Below are positions 5,532 to 12,747 of a stretch of 12,747 nt of DNA, piece by piece. The notes beneath the pieces were generated by a model, which searched no databases, had not been told where the DNA came from, and worked only from the letters and a program-made list of their open reading frames with translations. Each line of letters starts with the position of its first letter. Positions within the stretch are counted from its first letter, which is position 1. A program made the position numbers and the translations under genes. The DNA comes from Holophagales bacterium UBA5066 (GTDB taxonomy: Bacteria > Acidobacteriota > Thermoanaerobaculia > UBA5066), in assembly GCA_002414905.1 (NCBI GenBank), contig DIAY01000115.1, positions 1-12,747 of the forward strand. The letters are read 5' to 3'.

Positions 5532-8246
5532 CTACCGGGTCTCGACTCCCTCGGCCGCCGTCACCTTCAGCGTCTGCGTGCTCTTCGCCTCGCCGTAGGT
5601 CACCGTCACGCGGTAGTCGCCCGGTTTCACGTGTCGGTCGGCGGGGATGCCGCCGTACTCCGTCCGGAACTCCTTCGTCGGCTTCAGGTTCCAGGAGACG
5701 CGACCGAGCCCGGGGACGCCGGGCGCGACGACGCGCGCGACGGGCTGGCCGTCGGCGTTCTCGATCGAGACCTTCACCGGGTCGCCTGTCGCCTCCTTCA
5801 CCCAGAACGTGATGAGCGCCCCTTCCTTCGGGTTCTCGCCGCGGAAGTCGCCCTTGCCGGCCGAGTCGGCCCAACCGGGGAGGAGGTGCCGCGCCACCGC
5901 GGGGCGGGGCGGGAAGAGGTGAAGCGCCTTTGCGCGCACCGCGGGGGTCAGCTCCTGGAGCGCGGTGGAGTCGTCGATGATGAAGAGGCTTCGGCCGTGC
6001 GTCGCCACGACGATGTCCTGGTCGCGGTCGTGGATCGCGACGTCGTCGACCGGGACCGTCGGCAGGTCGCCGAGCTTCGTCCAGCTCTTTCCTCGGTCGA
6101 GCGAAACGTAGAAGCCGTACTCCGTCCCCGCATAGAGGAGGTCGGGGTTCTTCGGATCCTCGCGGACGAGCTCGGCCGGCTCGTCCTTCGGAAGGTTCCC
6201 CGCAATCGGTGTCCAGGTCCGGCCGAGGTCGGCGGTCCGGTAGAGGAGCGGTGAGTGGTTCCCGCTCCGATAGGCCGAGACCGCGAGGTACGACACCTTC
6301 TCGTCGTGGTGTCCGGCTTCGACGCGGACGATCCACTGCCCCTTCGCCTCCGCGGGGAGGAAAGCGGTCAGGTCGGTCCACGCCGCCCCGCCGTCGGTGG
6401 TGACGTGGAGCTTCCCATCGTCGGTCCCGGCCCAGAGGAGGCCGGCTTTGAGGGGCGATTCGGAAAAGGCGTAGACGACGCCGTAGTTCTCCGCGCCGCT
6501 GCCGACCGTGCGCATCTTCGAGAGTTCCTGCGTCGAGAGGTCGGGGCTTACGGCCGTGAACTTCTCCCCCTTCTCTGTCACACGGAAGACGCGGTTGCCG
6601 CCGAGGAACATCGTCCCCTTCTCGTGCCGACTCGCCACGAGCGGCGAGTTCCAGTGGAAGCGGAAAGCGGGCTGGCCCTCGGTGGGCTCCGGACGGAGGT
6701 TCTTCACCTGGCCGCTCCCGAGGTGCATCCGGTGGATGTACCCCTCCTGCGACTCGGCGTAGACGAGGTTGCGGTCCGTCGGGTCGAAGACGCACCAGAA
6801 GCCGTCGCCCCCGCCCACCTGAATCCAGTCGGAGTTGACGATGCCGTCCTTCGTGTAGGTCCGGCTCGGACCGACCCAGTTCGTGTTGTCCTGCAGCCCC
6901 CCGCAGATCCGGTACGGGGTCGAGTCGTCGAGGGAGATCCGGTAGTACTGCCCTGACGGAATCTTGTCGACGTGGTCCCACGTCCCGCCCGCATCGGCGC
7001 TCAGGTAGGCGCCGCCGTCGGTCCCCAGGAGGAGCCTCGGCGAAGCGGGCTTCCTCTCCGGTTCGGGCGGTTCGCCCTCCCTCGGCGGCGCAGGGTGACG
7101 CGGTACGGGCGACCCCGCGACGACGAGCTCGTGACAGTCGGGGTGGACCTTCTGGAAGAGGTCCTCGCGGAACGACTTTCCGCCGTCGTCCGAGACGGAG
7201 AGCCCGTACCCGAGGACGTAGACGCGCTGGTCGTTGGCCGGGTCGACCCGGATCTGGCTGAAGTAGAAGGGGCGAGGGTTCAGGCGGGAGGCGCGGACCC
7301 AGGTGTCGCCGCCGTCCGTCGAGCGGAAGACGCCGCCGGCGCGGCTCTCGATCTCGTCGATGCCGCTCGTTCCCCCGGCGTCGCTCTGGACGACGGCCAG
7401 GACGACCTTCGGGCTCGCCGCGGTGACGGCGAGGCCGATTCGCCCCGTCCAGGGCGGGAGACCGTTCGCCAGCTTCTTCCACGTGTCGCCGCCGTCCGTC
7501 GAGCGGAAGACGCCGCCCGCGTCGCGGCCGGCGGTGAGCGAGGTGCCGTAGGTGAAGGAGTGCGGCGTGCGGCGGCGGGCGTAGAGGGCGGCGTAGACGA
7601 CGTTCGGGTCGGCAGGGGAGAGGACGACGTCGACGCAGCCGGTGTCGGCGTCGTCGGGAACGGTGGCCGAGAGGACCTTCGTCCAGCTCTTCCCGCCGTC
7701 CTTCGTCCGGAAGAGGCCGCGCTCGCCCCCTTTCGTCCAGAGGTCGCCCGAGGCGGCGACGAAGGCGACGTTCGCGTCCTTCGGGTGGACGCGGATCCGG
7801 CCGATCGCGCGGCTCGACGCGAGTCCGGCCCGGGTCCAGGTGTCGCCGCCGTCCGTCGAGCGGAAGACGCCGTTCCCGAAGCCCGCACTGTTGCGGTCCG
7901 TCGCCTCGCCCGTCCCGATCCAGATTACCCGGGGGTCCGACGGCGCCACGGAGACGGCGCCGATCGAGAAGACCTTCTCCTTCTCCATGAGCGGAGAGAA
8001 GGTCGAGCCGCCATTCGTCGTCTTCCAGAGCCCGCCGGTCGCATGGCCGAGGTAGAAGGTGGCGGGGTCCTCCGGGTCGACGGCGATGGAGACGACGCGC
8101 CCGCCCATGACGGCGGGGCCGATGGAGCGCGCCTTCAACGCAGCGAGCTGGGCAGCGGGGGGTGTCGCCGGGAGGGAGGGCGCAGCCGGAGCCGTCAGAG
8201 CCTTCGCGGCGAGAAGGAGCGCGACGGCGGCGAGGCCGGAGCTCAC
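5532..8246 (-). CDS. Exported Asp-box (BNR/VPS10-like) beta-propeller protein
   Basis: The product is 904 aa. The GTG start at 8246 overlaps the proC stop as GTGA, indicating translational coupling. Residues 2-23 form a hydrophobic Ala/Leu segment resembling a signal peptide, though without a basic n-region, so export is likely but less certain. About ten Asp-box motifs (S/T-x-D-G-G-x-T/S-W) are spaced through residues 75-760, for example STDGGDTW near 130, 250 and 310, SDDGGKSF, TTDGGAAW and SLDRGKSW. They indicate one or more large beta-propellers of the sortilin/VPS10 or BNR type, often annotated as glycosyl hydrolases in high-GC bacteria. No sialidase catalytic set can be assigned, so enzymatic activity is not claimed. 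The last 100 residues, with GVPGLGRVSWNLKP and KPGDYRVTV, resemble a FlgD-type Ig-like domain. Function could be binding or turnover of extracellular polymers. Confidence 0.9.
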   Translation of the reverse strand: MSSGLAAVALLLAAKALTAPAAPSLPATPPAAQLAALKARSIGPAVMGGRVVSIAVDPEDPATFYLGHATGGLWKTTNGGSTFSPLMEKEKVFSIGAVSVAPSDPRVIWIGTGEATDRNSAGFGNGVFRSTDGGDTWTRAGLASSRAIGRIRVHPKDANVAFVAASGDLWTKGGERGLFRTKDGGKSWTKVLSATVPDDADTGCVDVVLSPADPNVVYAALYARRRTPHSFTYGTSLTAGRDAGGVFRSTDGGDTWKKLANGLPPWTGRIGLAVTAASPKVVLAVVQSDAGGTSGIDEIESRAGGVFRSTDGGDTWVRASRLNPRPFYFSQIRVDPANDQRVYVLGYGLSVSDDGGKSFREDLFQKVHPDCHELVVAGSPVPRHPAPPREGEPPEPERKPASPRLLLGTDGGAYLSADAGGTWDHVDKIPSGQYYRISLDDSTPYRICGGLQDNTNWVGPSRTYTKDGIVNSDWIQVGGGDGFWCVFDPTDRNLVYAESQEGYIHRMHLGSGQVKNLRPEPTEGQPAFRFHWNSPLVASRHEKGTMFLGGNRVFRVTEKGEKFTAVSPDLSTQELSKMRTVGSGAENYGVVYAFSESPLKAGLLWAGTDDGKLHVTTDGGAAWTDLTAFLPAEAKGQWIVRVEAGHHDEKVSYLAVSAYRSGNHSPLLYRTADLGRTWTPIAGNLPKDEPAELVREDPKNPDLLYAGTEYGFYVSLDRGKSWTKLGDLPTVPVDDVAIHDRDQDIVVATHGRSLFIIDDSTALQELTPAVRAKALHLFPPRPAVARHLLPGWADSAGKGDFRGENPKEGALITFWVKEATGDPVKVSIENADGQPVARVVAPGVPGLGRVSWNLKPTKEFRTEYGGIPADRHVKPGDYRVTVTYGEAKSTQTLKVTAAEGVETR
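7303..7872 (-). repeat. Three identical 33-bp copies encoding an Asp-box strand
   Basis: The same 33 bases occur at 7303-7335, 7483-7515 and 7840-7872. All are in the same frame of the minus-strand propeller gene and encode VFRSTDGGDT. Identical synonymous codons show recent duplication or gene conversion between propeller blades, because the protein motif alone would not require identical DNA. The entry spans from the first to the last copy. Confidence 0.9.
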
Positions 8247-9061
8247 TTGCCGAGCTCCCCGGCTGCGCGAGCGGCCGTCTCGATACCGCGCGCGAGGACG
8301 GAACGGATCCGCCCGTCCTCCATGGCGAGGATGCCGGCGATCGTGCAACCGGCGGGGGTCGTCACGTCGTCCTTCAGCGCCGCCGGGTGGCGGCCGGTCT
8401 GCAGGACCATCTCCGCGGCGCCGAGCGCCGCCTGGGCGGCGAGCTCGATGGCGGCCGCGCGCGGCAGACCGCGCATGACGCCGCCGTCGGCGAGCGACTC
8501 GAGGACGACGTAGATGAACGCCGGGCCGCTCGCCGAGAGGGCGGTGACCGTGTCCAGGTGCTTCTCCTCGAGCTCCATCGTTCGCCCCATCGTGGAGAAG
8601 ATGTCGAGGGCCACGGCGGCGTGCTCGTCGCTGGCGTACGTCCCTTTCGAGACGACCGTCATCCCCTTCCCGATGAAGCAGGGAGTGTTCGGCATCGCAC
8701 GGACGACGGGAATCCCCTCCCCGAGCGCCTCCTTGAGAGCGGCGGTCGAGACGCCTGCCGCGATCGAGATGACGAGTGGTGCGTGCCCGAGCGCCCCCTT
8801 CGCCTTCAGCCCTTCGCACGCTCTCACCACGTCCATCGGCTTGAGGCAGAGGACGAGGATGTCGGCCTCGCGGGCCGCCTCGACGTTGTCGGTCGTGCAG
8901 AGCAGGCCCAGTGCCTGGGAGAGCTTCTCCGCGGTCTGACGGGTCCGCGCCGTGCAGGCGAGCTGGGAGGCCTCGACTTTCCCCGAGCGGAGAAGGCCCC
9001 CCGCGAGCGCGCGTCCCATGGTCCCTGACCCGATGATGGCGATCCGCCTGCCGCTGAGCAT
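8243..9061 (-). CDS. proC: Pyrroline-5-carboxylate reductase
   Basis: ProC reduces 1-pyrroline-5-carboxylate to L-proline with NAD(P)H, the last step of proline synthesis, in the cytoplasm. The product is 272 aa, the usual length for the family. The N-terminal Rossmann fold shows IIGSGTMG with G11, G13 and G16. RAMPNTP lies at 121-127. The C-terminal dimerisation and substrate-binding domain carries LSASGPAF (175-182) and DVTTPAGCTIAG (232-243), the ProC signature. The ATG at 9061 is preferred over upstream in-frame codons because AGGAGA stands at 9070-9075 on the opposite strand reading, at proper spacing, and because the Rossmann fold starts there. Its stop overlaps the start of the downstream propeller gene by four bases (GTGA), so the two are co-translated, although no functional link is obvious. 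The gene is divergent from the kinase gene. Confidence 0.96.
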   Translation of the reverse strand: MLSGRRIAIIGSGTMGRALAGGLLRSGKVEASQLACTARTRQTAEKLSQALGLLCTTDNVEAAREADILVLCLKPMDVVRACEGLKAKGALGHAPLVISIAAGVSTAALKEALGEGIPVVRAMPNTPCFIGKGMTVVSKGTYASDEHAAVALDIFSTMGRTMELEEKHLDTVTALSASGPAFIYVVLESLADGGVMRGLPRAAAIELAAQAALGAAEMVLQTGRHPAALKDDVTTPAGCTIAGILAMEDGRIRSVLARGIETAARAAGELGK

Positions 9062-9103
9062 TTGTCCGTCTCCTGTGCCTTTCGAAGGGCGGGCGGATCG
9101 TAC

Positions 9104-9138
9104 TTGACGGGGTCGGAGCGCGTGTCCCGCCGTAGAAT
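9104..9138 (+). promoter_or_regulatory. Candidate kinase-gene promoter in the divergent region
   Basis: TAGAAT (9133-9138) sits 41 bases before the kinase ATG and resembles a -10 box. TTGACG (9104-9109) resembles a -35 box, but the 23-bp spacing is longer than the usual 17, so the pairing is doubtful. The same TAGAAT box appears 48 bases before sucC, which supports it as the -10 element of this genome. The 118-bp region 9062-9179 must also hold the proC promoter on the other strand, which I could not place. Confidence 0.4.
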
Positions 9139-9179
9139 GTCGGGTCGCGGAGGAGCCCCTGGACGACGGCACCAGGACC

Positions 9180-11870
9180 ATGGAGGCCGGACTGCATGCG
9201 GTGCCCGTCGGGCCCGCCGTTTCGGGCGTGCGCCTCTTCGCTCCCGGAACCGCCCTGGGCTCGAGGTTCGAGGTGCGTTCGGTCCGGGGTGTCGGCGGCT
9301 CGGCCGTCGTCTACTCGGCCTTCGACCGCGAGCTGAAGCAGTCCGTTGCCCTCAAGGTCCTGCGCGCCGACCGGACGACGCCGGAGGCGTTGACGAGGCT
9401 CAAGCGCGAAGTTGCCGTCGCCCGCCAGGCGGCGAGCCCCCGCCTCGTTCGCGTCTTCGACATCGACACGTCGGGGGAGTCGATCTTCCTGACGATGGAG
9501 GACGTGGAGGGCGGTTCACTGAAGGACCGCCTGGCGGGCGAGAGGCTCCCGCTCGACGAGACGCTCCGGATCGCCGGGGAGATCCTGGAAGGGCTGGCAG
9601 CCCTTCACGGTCTCGGCATCGCCCACCGCGACGTGAAACCGGGCAACGTCCTCCTCGGCGCGGACGGCGCGGTGAAGCTCGCCGATTTCGGCCTCGCCCG
9701 CAGGCTCGAGGTCGACGAGACCCGCGCCACTTCCGTGAACGCGTTCGTCGGGACGGTCGACTACGTCTCGCCCGAGCAGGCCCTCGGCCGCGAGCTGGAC
9801 GGCCGGAGCGACCTCTACTCCTTCGGCGTCACGCTCTACGAGATGCTGACGGGCGGCATCCCGTTCCGCCGCGACTCGGCCATAGGGACGGCGCTCGCCC
9901 ACGTGAAGGACCCGCCGCCGCGCCTGCGCTCTGTCCGGCCCGGCGCACCGGCGTGGCTCGAAGCCTTCGTCGACCGGCTTCTCGCCAAGTCGCCCGAGGA
10001 GAGGTACCCGACGGCGGACGCCGCGCTGACCGACCTGCGGGCGCGACGTTCGACGGGCTCGGCGGGCCGACGCGGGCGGCGGCGGGCCCTCGCCGCCGCG
10101 GCGCTGCTCGCGGCCGCCGCCCTCGCCGGTCTCCTCGTCCGTCCGCTTCTCGTCCGCTCCCCGGTCCCCGTCCGGTTCGCAATGCGTGCGGACGGGCGCG
10201 GAATCGTCGCGCTGGACGCGAAGGGACGTGCGCTCTGGGAGCGGGCCGATGTGCCGGTCGTCGGTGCCATCCGCTTCTACCGGAGGCCGGGAGGAGAGAG
10301 GGGACTCGCCGCGGTCGCCAACGCGAACGTCCGCCTGGAGAAGACAGGCGCGAGGATCGCCCTTCTCGATCCCGCATCGGGCTCGACCCGAAGGGAGATC
10401 CGCGTCGCAGCCCCCAGCGAATCGAGGGCCTGGGAAATGCAAGATCGCTGGACCTTCGGGTCCCTCGACACCGTCGACGTGGACGGCCTGGACGGGGACG
10501 AGCTCGTCCTCTCGTTCGTCGATCCCGAGCAGTTCCCATCGGTGGTCGTCCTCGTCGATCCGGAGACGGGGGTCTCGCGGCCGCTCCTCTGCGGCAGCGG
10601 GCATCAGTTCTACCTGGGATCCGTCGACCTCGACCGGGACGGGCAGAAGGAGCTCCTCTTCGGCTCCACGGCGAACCGGCTCGGGCAGTACGCCGCAGTC
10701 GCCGCCATTCGCCCGGCCGCCTTCGCCGCCACAGGGGAATCCAGCAGGACCGTGAGCCCGCCTGCCGCAGCGTCCCCCGATCTTCCGATCTTCGAGGAGC
10801 GCCTCCAGGAGCTGGCCTGGTATGCACTCGGACCGGCTTCCCTGTCAGCACCCACCCGAAAAGTGGAGATCGACCCGGTCCGTCGGGTTCTCCGGTTCAC
10901 GGGCCTGTCGGCCGAGCCGTTCGAGCTGGACTTCGACGGTTTCCCTGTCGGGGTCCCCACGGCGCTCGGGCCGCGAGACCGGCAGGCGTGGCGCACCTCG
11001 GCCTGGCTTCTGCTGGGACGCGCCGCCCGGCTCGCGGAGGGAGGCGATCCAGCCGGAGCCGCCTCCGTGGCGGCCGAAGCCGTCGCGACGATCGCTCCCG
11101 CGTCAGACCCGTCAACCCTCGAGTGGGCACGGCGGTCCGAGGCGAGATTCCGGATCGAGGCGGGGGAGACGGAAGCGGGTGAGCGGAAGTTTCGCGAGAT
11201 CTTCCACGACGCTGTTGCCCCGGTCTCCGTCGCGCTGGATGCCGCGCGGGCCTTTCACCTCGCGGGCAAGCTGTCGCGCGCGATCCCGTGGTACCGCGAA
11301 GCCGTCCGCGGCCACGGCGACCGGGAGGAGCTGTGGATCGTCGGCGACGCGCTTGCGGACGCGGTCCTTGCCTTCGGCGAGCTGGGACGGCTCGAAGACG
11401 CTCTCGCGCTCGTCGAGGGGACGCCGGTGGAATGGGGATTCAAGGAAGAGATGACGGCCCTCGCCCACTGGCGGGTGGGGCGGCCCGCGGCGATCGTGCC
11501 GGGTAACGAGCTCTCGACGGCTCTTCGCCGGCTCTGGCTTCTCGAGGAACGCCTCGCCGGCGGCGAGGACGCCGGAGCGCTTCTGGTGGCCGTAAACGCG
11601 GAGAAAGGGAGAAGCTTCGGCGAAGCGGACCTCTTCGCTCTCCTTCAGGCCGAGCTTTTCCTCCGCACGGGAAAGGCCGCACAGGCCTGGAAGCTCGCCT
11701 CTCCGGCGTTCTCCGCCCTCCGGGCCCGGCGAGAGAGGGACGTCACGGCGCGCGGGCATCTCGGACTCGCCGCCGACCGGGCCGCCCGCGCCGCCGAGGC
11801 GGCTGGCGAGAGAGCCACGGCCCTGAAGATCCGTTCCGAAACCCGGCGCTTCCTCGCCGCAGCCCGCTGA
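9180..11870 (+). CDS. Transmembrane Ser/Thr protein kinase with FG-GAP-like and TPR-like regions
   Basis: The product is an 896-aa PknB-type (Hanks) kinase. The kinase domain covers about 28-290: glycine loop GVGGSAVVY (37-45), catalytic lysine K59 in VALKV, E77 of helix C, HRDVKPGN (149-156) with catalytic D151, DFG (169-171) and SPE (197-199). All are intact, so it should phosphorylate Ser/Thr. A basic stretch (RRGRRR, about 297-302) and one hydrophobic segment (about 303-320) place the kinase in the cytoplasm and the rest outside the membrane. Residues 430-441 (DTVDVDGLDGDE) and 481-491 (SVDLDRDGQKE) are D-x-D-x-DG calcium-loop-like motifs of FG-GAP propeller blades. From about 615 to the end the sequence is Ala/Leu-rich helical and TPR-like. 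The ATG at 9180 has a close AGGA; a start slightly downstream cannot be excluded. The target is unknown. Confidence 0.93.
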   Translation: MEAGLHAVPVGPAVSGVRLFAPGTALGSRFEVRSVRGVGGSAVVYSAFDRELKQSVALKVLRADRTTPEALTRLKREVAVARQAASPRLVRVFDIDTSGESIFLTMEDVEGGSLKDRLAGERLPLDETLRIAGEILEGLAALHGLGIAHRDVKPGNVLLGADGAVKLADFGLARRLEVDETRATSVNAFVGTVDYVSPEQALGRELDGRSDLYSFGVTLYEMLTGGIPFRRDSAIGTALAHVKDPPPRLRSVRPGAPAWLEAFVDRLLAKSPEERYPTADAALTDLRARRSTGSAGRRGRRRALAAAALLAAAALAGLLVRPLLVRSPVPVRFAMRADGRGIVALDAKGRALWERADVPVVGAIRFYRRPGGERGLAAVANANVRLEKTGARIALLDPASGSTRREIRVAAPSESRAWEMQDRWTFGSLDTVDVDGLDGDELVLSFVDPEQFPSVVVLVDPETGVSRPLLCGSGHQFYLGSVDLDRDGQKELLFGSTANRLGQYAAVAAIRPAAFAATGESSRTVSPPAAASPDLPIFEERLQELAWYALGPASLSAPTRKVEIDPVRRVLRFTGLSAEPFELDFDGFPVGVPTALGPRDRQAWRTSAWLLLGRAARLAEGGDPAGAASVAAEAVATIAPASDPSTLEWARRSEARFRIEAGETEAGERKFREIFHDAVAPVSVALDAARAFHLAGKLSRAIPWYREAVRGHGDREELWIVGDALADAVLAFGELGRLEDALALVEGTPVEWGFKEEMTALAHWRVGRPAAIVPGNELSTALRRLWLLEERLAGGEDAGALLVAVNAEKGRSFGEADLFALLQAELFLRTGKAAQAWKLASPAFSALRARRERDVTARGHLGLAADRAARAAEAAGERATALKIRSETRRFLAAAR

Positions 11871-11879
11871 CCGTTCGCT

Positions 11880-11900
11880 CGGGGCGACGTTTCGACCCCG
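11880..11900 (+). terminator. Hairpin after the kinase gene
   Basis: CGGGG pairs with CCCCG and CGA with TCG, with one bulged A and a four-base loop, starting nine bases after the kinase stop. No T-tract follows (AAATGG), so intrinsic termination would be weak. Confidence 0.4.
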
Positions 11901-11914
11901 AAATGGCTCCCCTG

Positions 11915-11949
11915 CCGGACGGGGTCTAGAATCCGCCCCGCCCGTCCGG
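11915..11949 (+). promoter_or_regulatory. Inverted repeat enclosing a TAGAAT -10-like box before sucC
   Basis: CCGGACGGG (11915-11923) and CCCGTCCGG (11941-11949) are perfect 9-bp inverted repeats. Between them lies TAGAAT (11927-11932), a likely -10 element 48 bases before the sucC start. A repressor or activator site overlapping the promoter is one reading; an RNA hairpin is another. No convincing -35 box is seen. Confidence 0.4.
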
Positions 11950-11980
11950 GCGAACGAGATTCGGAAGAGGTGTCTGGGAA

Positions 11981-12747
11981 ATGAAAGTCCACGAGTACCA
12001 GGCGAAGGAGATCCTCCGTCGCTACGGTGTTACGACCCCGAAGGGATACGTGACCGACAACCCGGAGGAGGCCCGCCGGATCGCGAAAGAGCTCGGCGGC
12101 AAGGCCGTCGTGAAGGCTCAGATCCACGCCGGCGGTCGCGGCAAGGGGGGCGGCGTCAAGCTGGCAAAGACCCCCGACGAGGCCTTCGAGCACGCCAAGG
12201 CGATCATCGGCATGCAGCTCGTCACGCACCAGACCGGCCCCGAGGGGCGCAAGGTCAAGAAGGTGCTCGTCGAGGAGGCGGCCAATATCGCCCAGGAGCT
12301 CTACGTCGGCATCACGCTGGACCGCGCGATCGGCAAGCCGGTCCTGATGGCGTCGAAGTTCGGCGGCATGGAGATCGAGGAGGTCGCCCACAAGGACCCG
12401 ACGGCGATCCTCAAGGAGCCCTTCGACGCGATCGCCGGTCTTCAGCCCTTCCAGGCGAGGAAAGTCGCCTATGCGCTCGGGCTGACGGGCGACACGCACA
12501 AGCAGGCGGTTCCCTTCCTCCTCGCCCTCGCGAAGGCCTACGTCGAGACCGACTGCTCCCTCGCCGAGATCAACCCGCTCATGATCACCGGCGCGGGTGA
12601 CGTCGTGGCGCTCGACGCCAAGATGACTTTCGACGACAACGCCCTCTTCCGCCACCTCGACATCAAGGAGTTCCGCGACCTCGACGAGGAGGACCCGCTC
12701 GAGGTCGAGGCGTCGAAGTTCAACCTGAACTACATCAAGCTCGACGG
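11981..12747 (+). CDS. sucC: Succinyl-CoA ligase (ADP/GDP-forming) beta subunit, 3'-truncated by window
   Basis: SucC, with SucD, converts succinyl-CoA to succinate with nucleotide phosphorylation in the TCA cycle. Only 255 of the usual 385-390 residues are inside the window; the rest and probably sucD lie beyond. The N-terminus MKVHEYQAKEILRRYGV is typical, followed by the ATP-grasp nucleotide-binding loop KAQIHAGGRGKGGGVK (45-60). EINPL (196-200) with N198 and ALDAK with D212 match the magnesium-binding residues of the family. The ATG at 11981 has AGAGG ten bases upstream (11966-11970). The reading frame is intact up to the window edge, with strong third-position GC. Confidence 0.97.
   Translation, partial: MKVHEYQAKEILRRYGVTTPKGYVTDNPEEARRIAKELGGKAVVKAQIHAGGRGKGGGVKLAKTPDEAFEHAKAIIGMQLVTHQTGPEGRKVKKVLVEEAANIAQELYVGITLDRAIGKPVLMASKFGGMEIEEVAHKDPTAILKEPFDAIAGLQPFQARKVAYALGLTGDTHKQAVPFLLALAKAYVETDCSLAEINPLMITGAGDVVALDAKMTFDDNALFRHLDIKEFRDLDEEDPLEVEASKFNLNYIKLD

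Noticed and set aside
8247..9197. N-terminal extension of the propeller protein upstream of 8246
   Set aside because: The frame stays open because of high GC, but it lies antisense-free within proC in another frame and its translation is Arg-rich and unlike a protein. The GTGA overlap marks the real start.

Overview
The window is GC-rich bacterial DNA, most likely one end of a metagenomic contig: bases 1-19 are the Tn5/Nextera mosaic-end adapter, not genome. The chromosomal genes on the right (a Ser/Thr kinase with a sensor-like C-terminus, a long Asp-box beta-propeller exoprotein, proC, sucC) and their strong G/C third-position bias fit an Acidobacteriota-like or similar high-GC Gram-negative lineage. 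That assignment is an inference from gene style only.

The left half (20-5485) is an accessory locus. Its core is a very large fusion protein (2150-5485, 1111 aa): about 340 residues of unrecognised N-terminal sequence, then a complete group II intron-like reverse transcriptase (YADD box), then a complete Cas1 integrase with its E/H/D catalytic residues. It is preceded by an unrecognised 218-aa gene (1489-2145) in an apparent two-gene operon. No Cas2, recognisable Cas6, Cas10/Cmr/Csm effector or ordinary CRISPR array is visible.

Instead, two identical 36-bp direct repeats lie upstream (175-210 and 1065-1100), 890 bp apart. They enclose one AT-richer gene for a small secreted protein (239-991). 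The enclosed 854 bp holds a 28-nt 5' leader with a Shine-Dalgarno site, the gene, and a rho-independent terminator whose T-tract ends on the base before the second repeat. The 'spacer' therefore has the shape of a complete transcript. A reasonable but unproven reading is that the RT-Cas1 fusion inserts whole-gene cassettes, perhaps as cDNA of mRNA, between CRISPR-like repeats. A 388-bp segment with repeated TCGAAA motifs (1101-1488) separates the last repeat from the operon.

The right half (5486-12747) is ordinary chromosome. The Asp-box exoprotein gene (5532-8246, minus) converges on the RT-Cas1 gene and is translationally coupled to proC (8243-9061, minus). A short divergent promoter region separates proC from the kinase gene (9180-11870, plus). 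After a 110-bp intergenic region with hairpins and a TAGAAT box, sucC begins (11981) and is cut by the window end.
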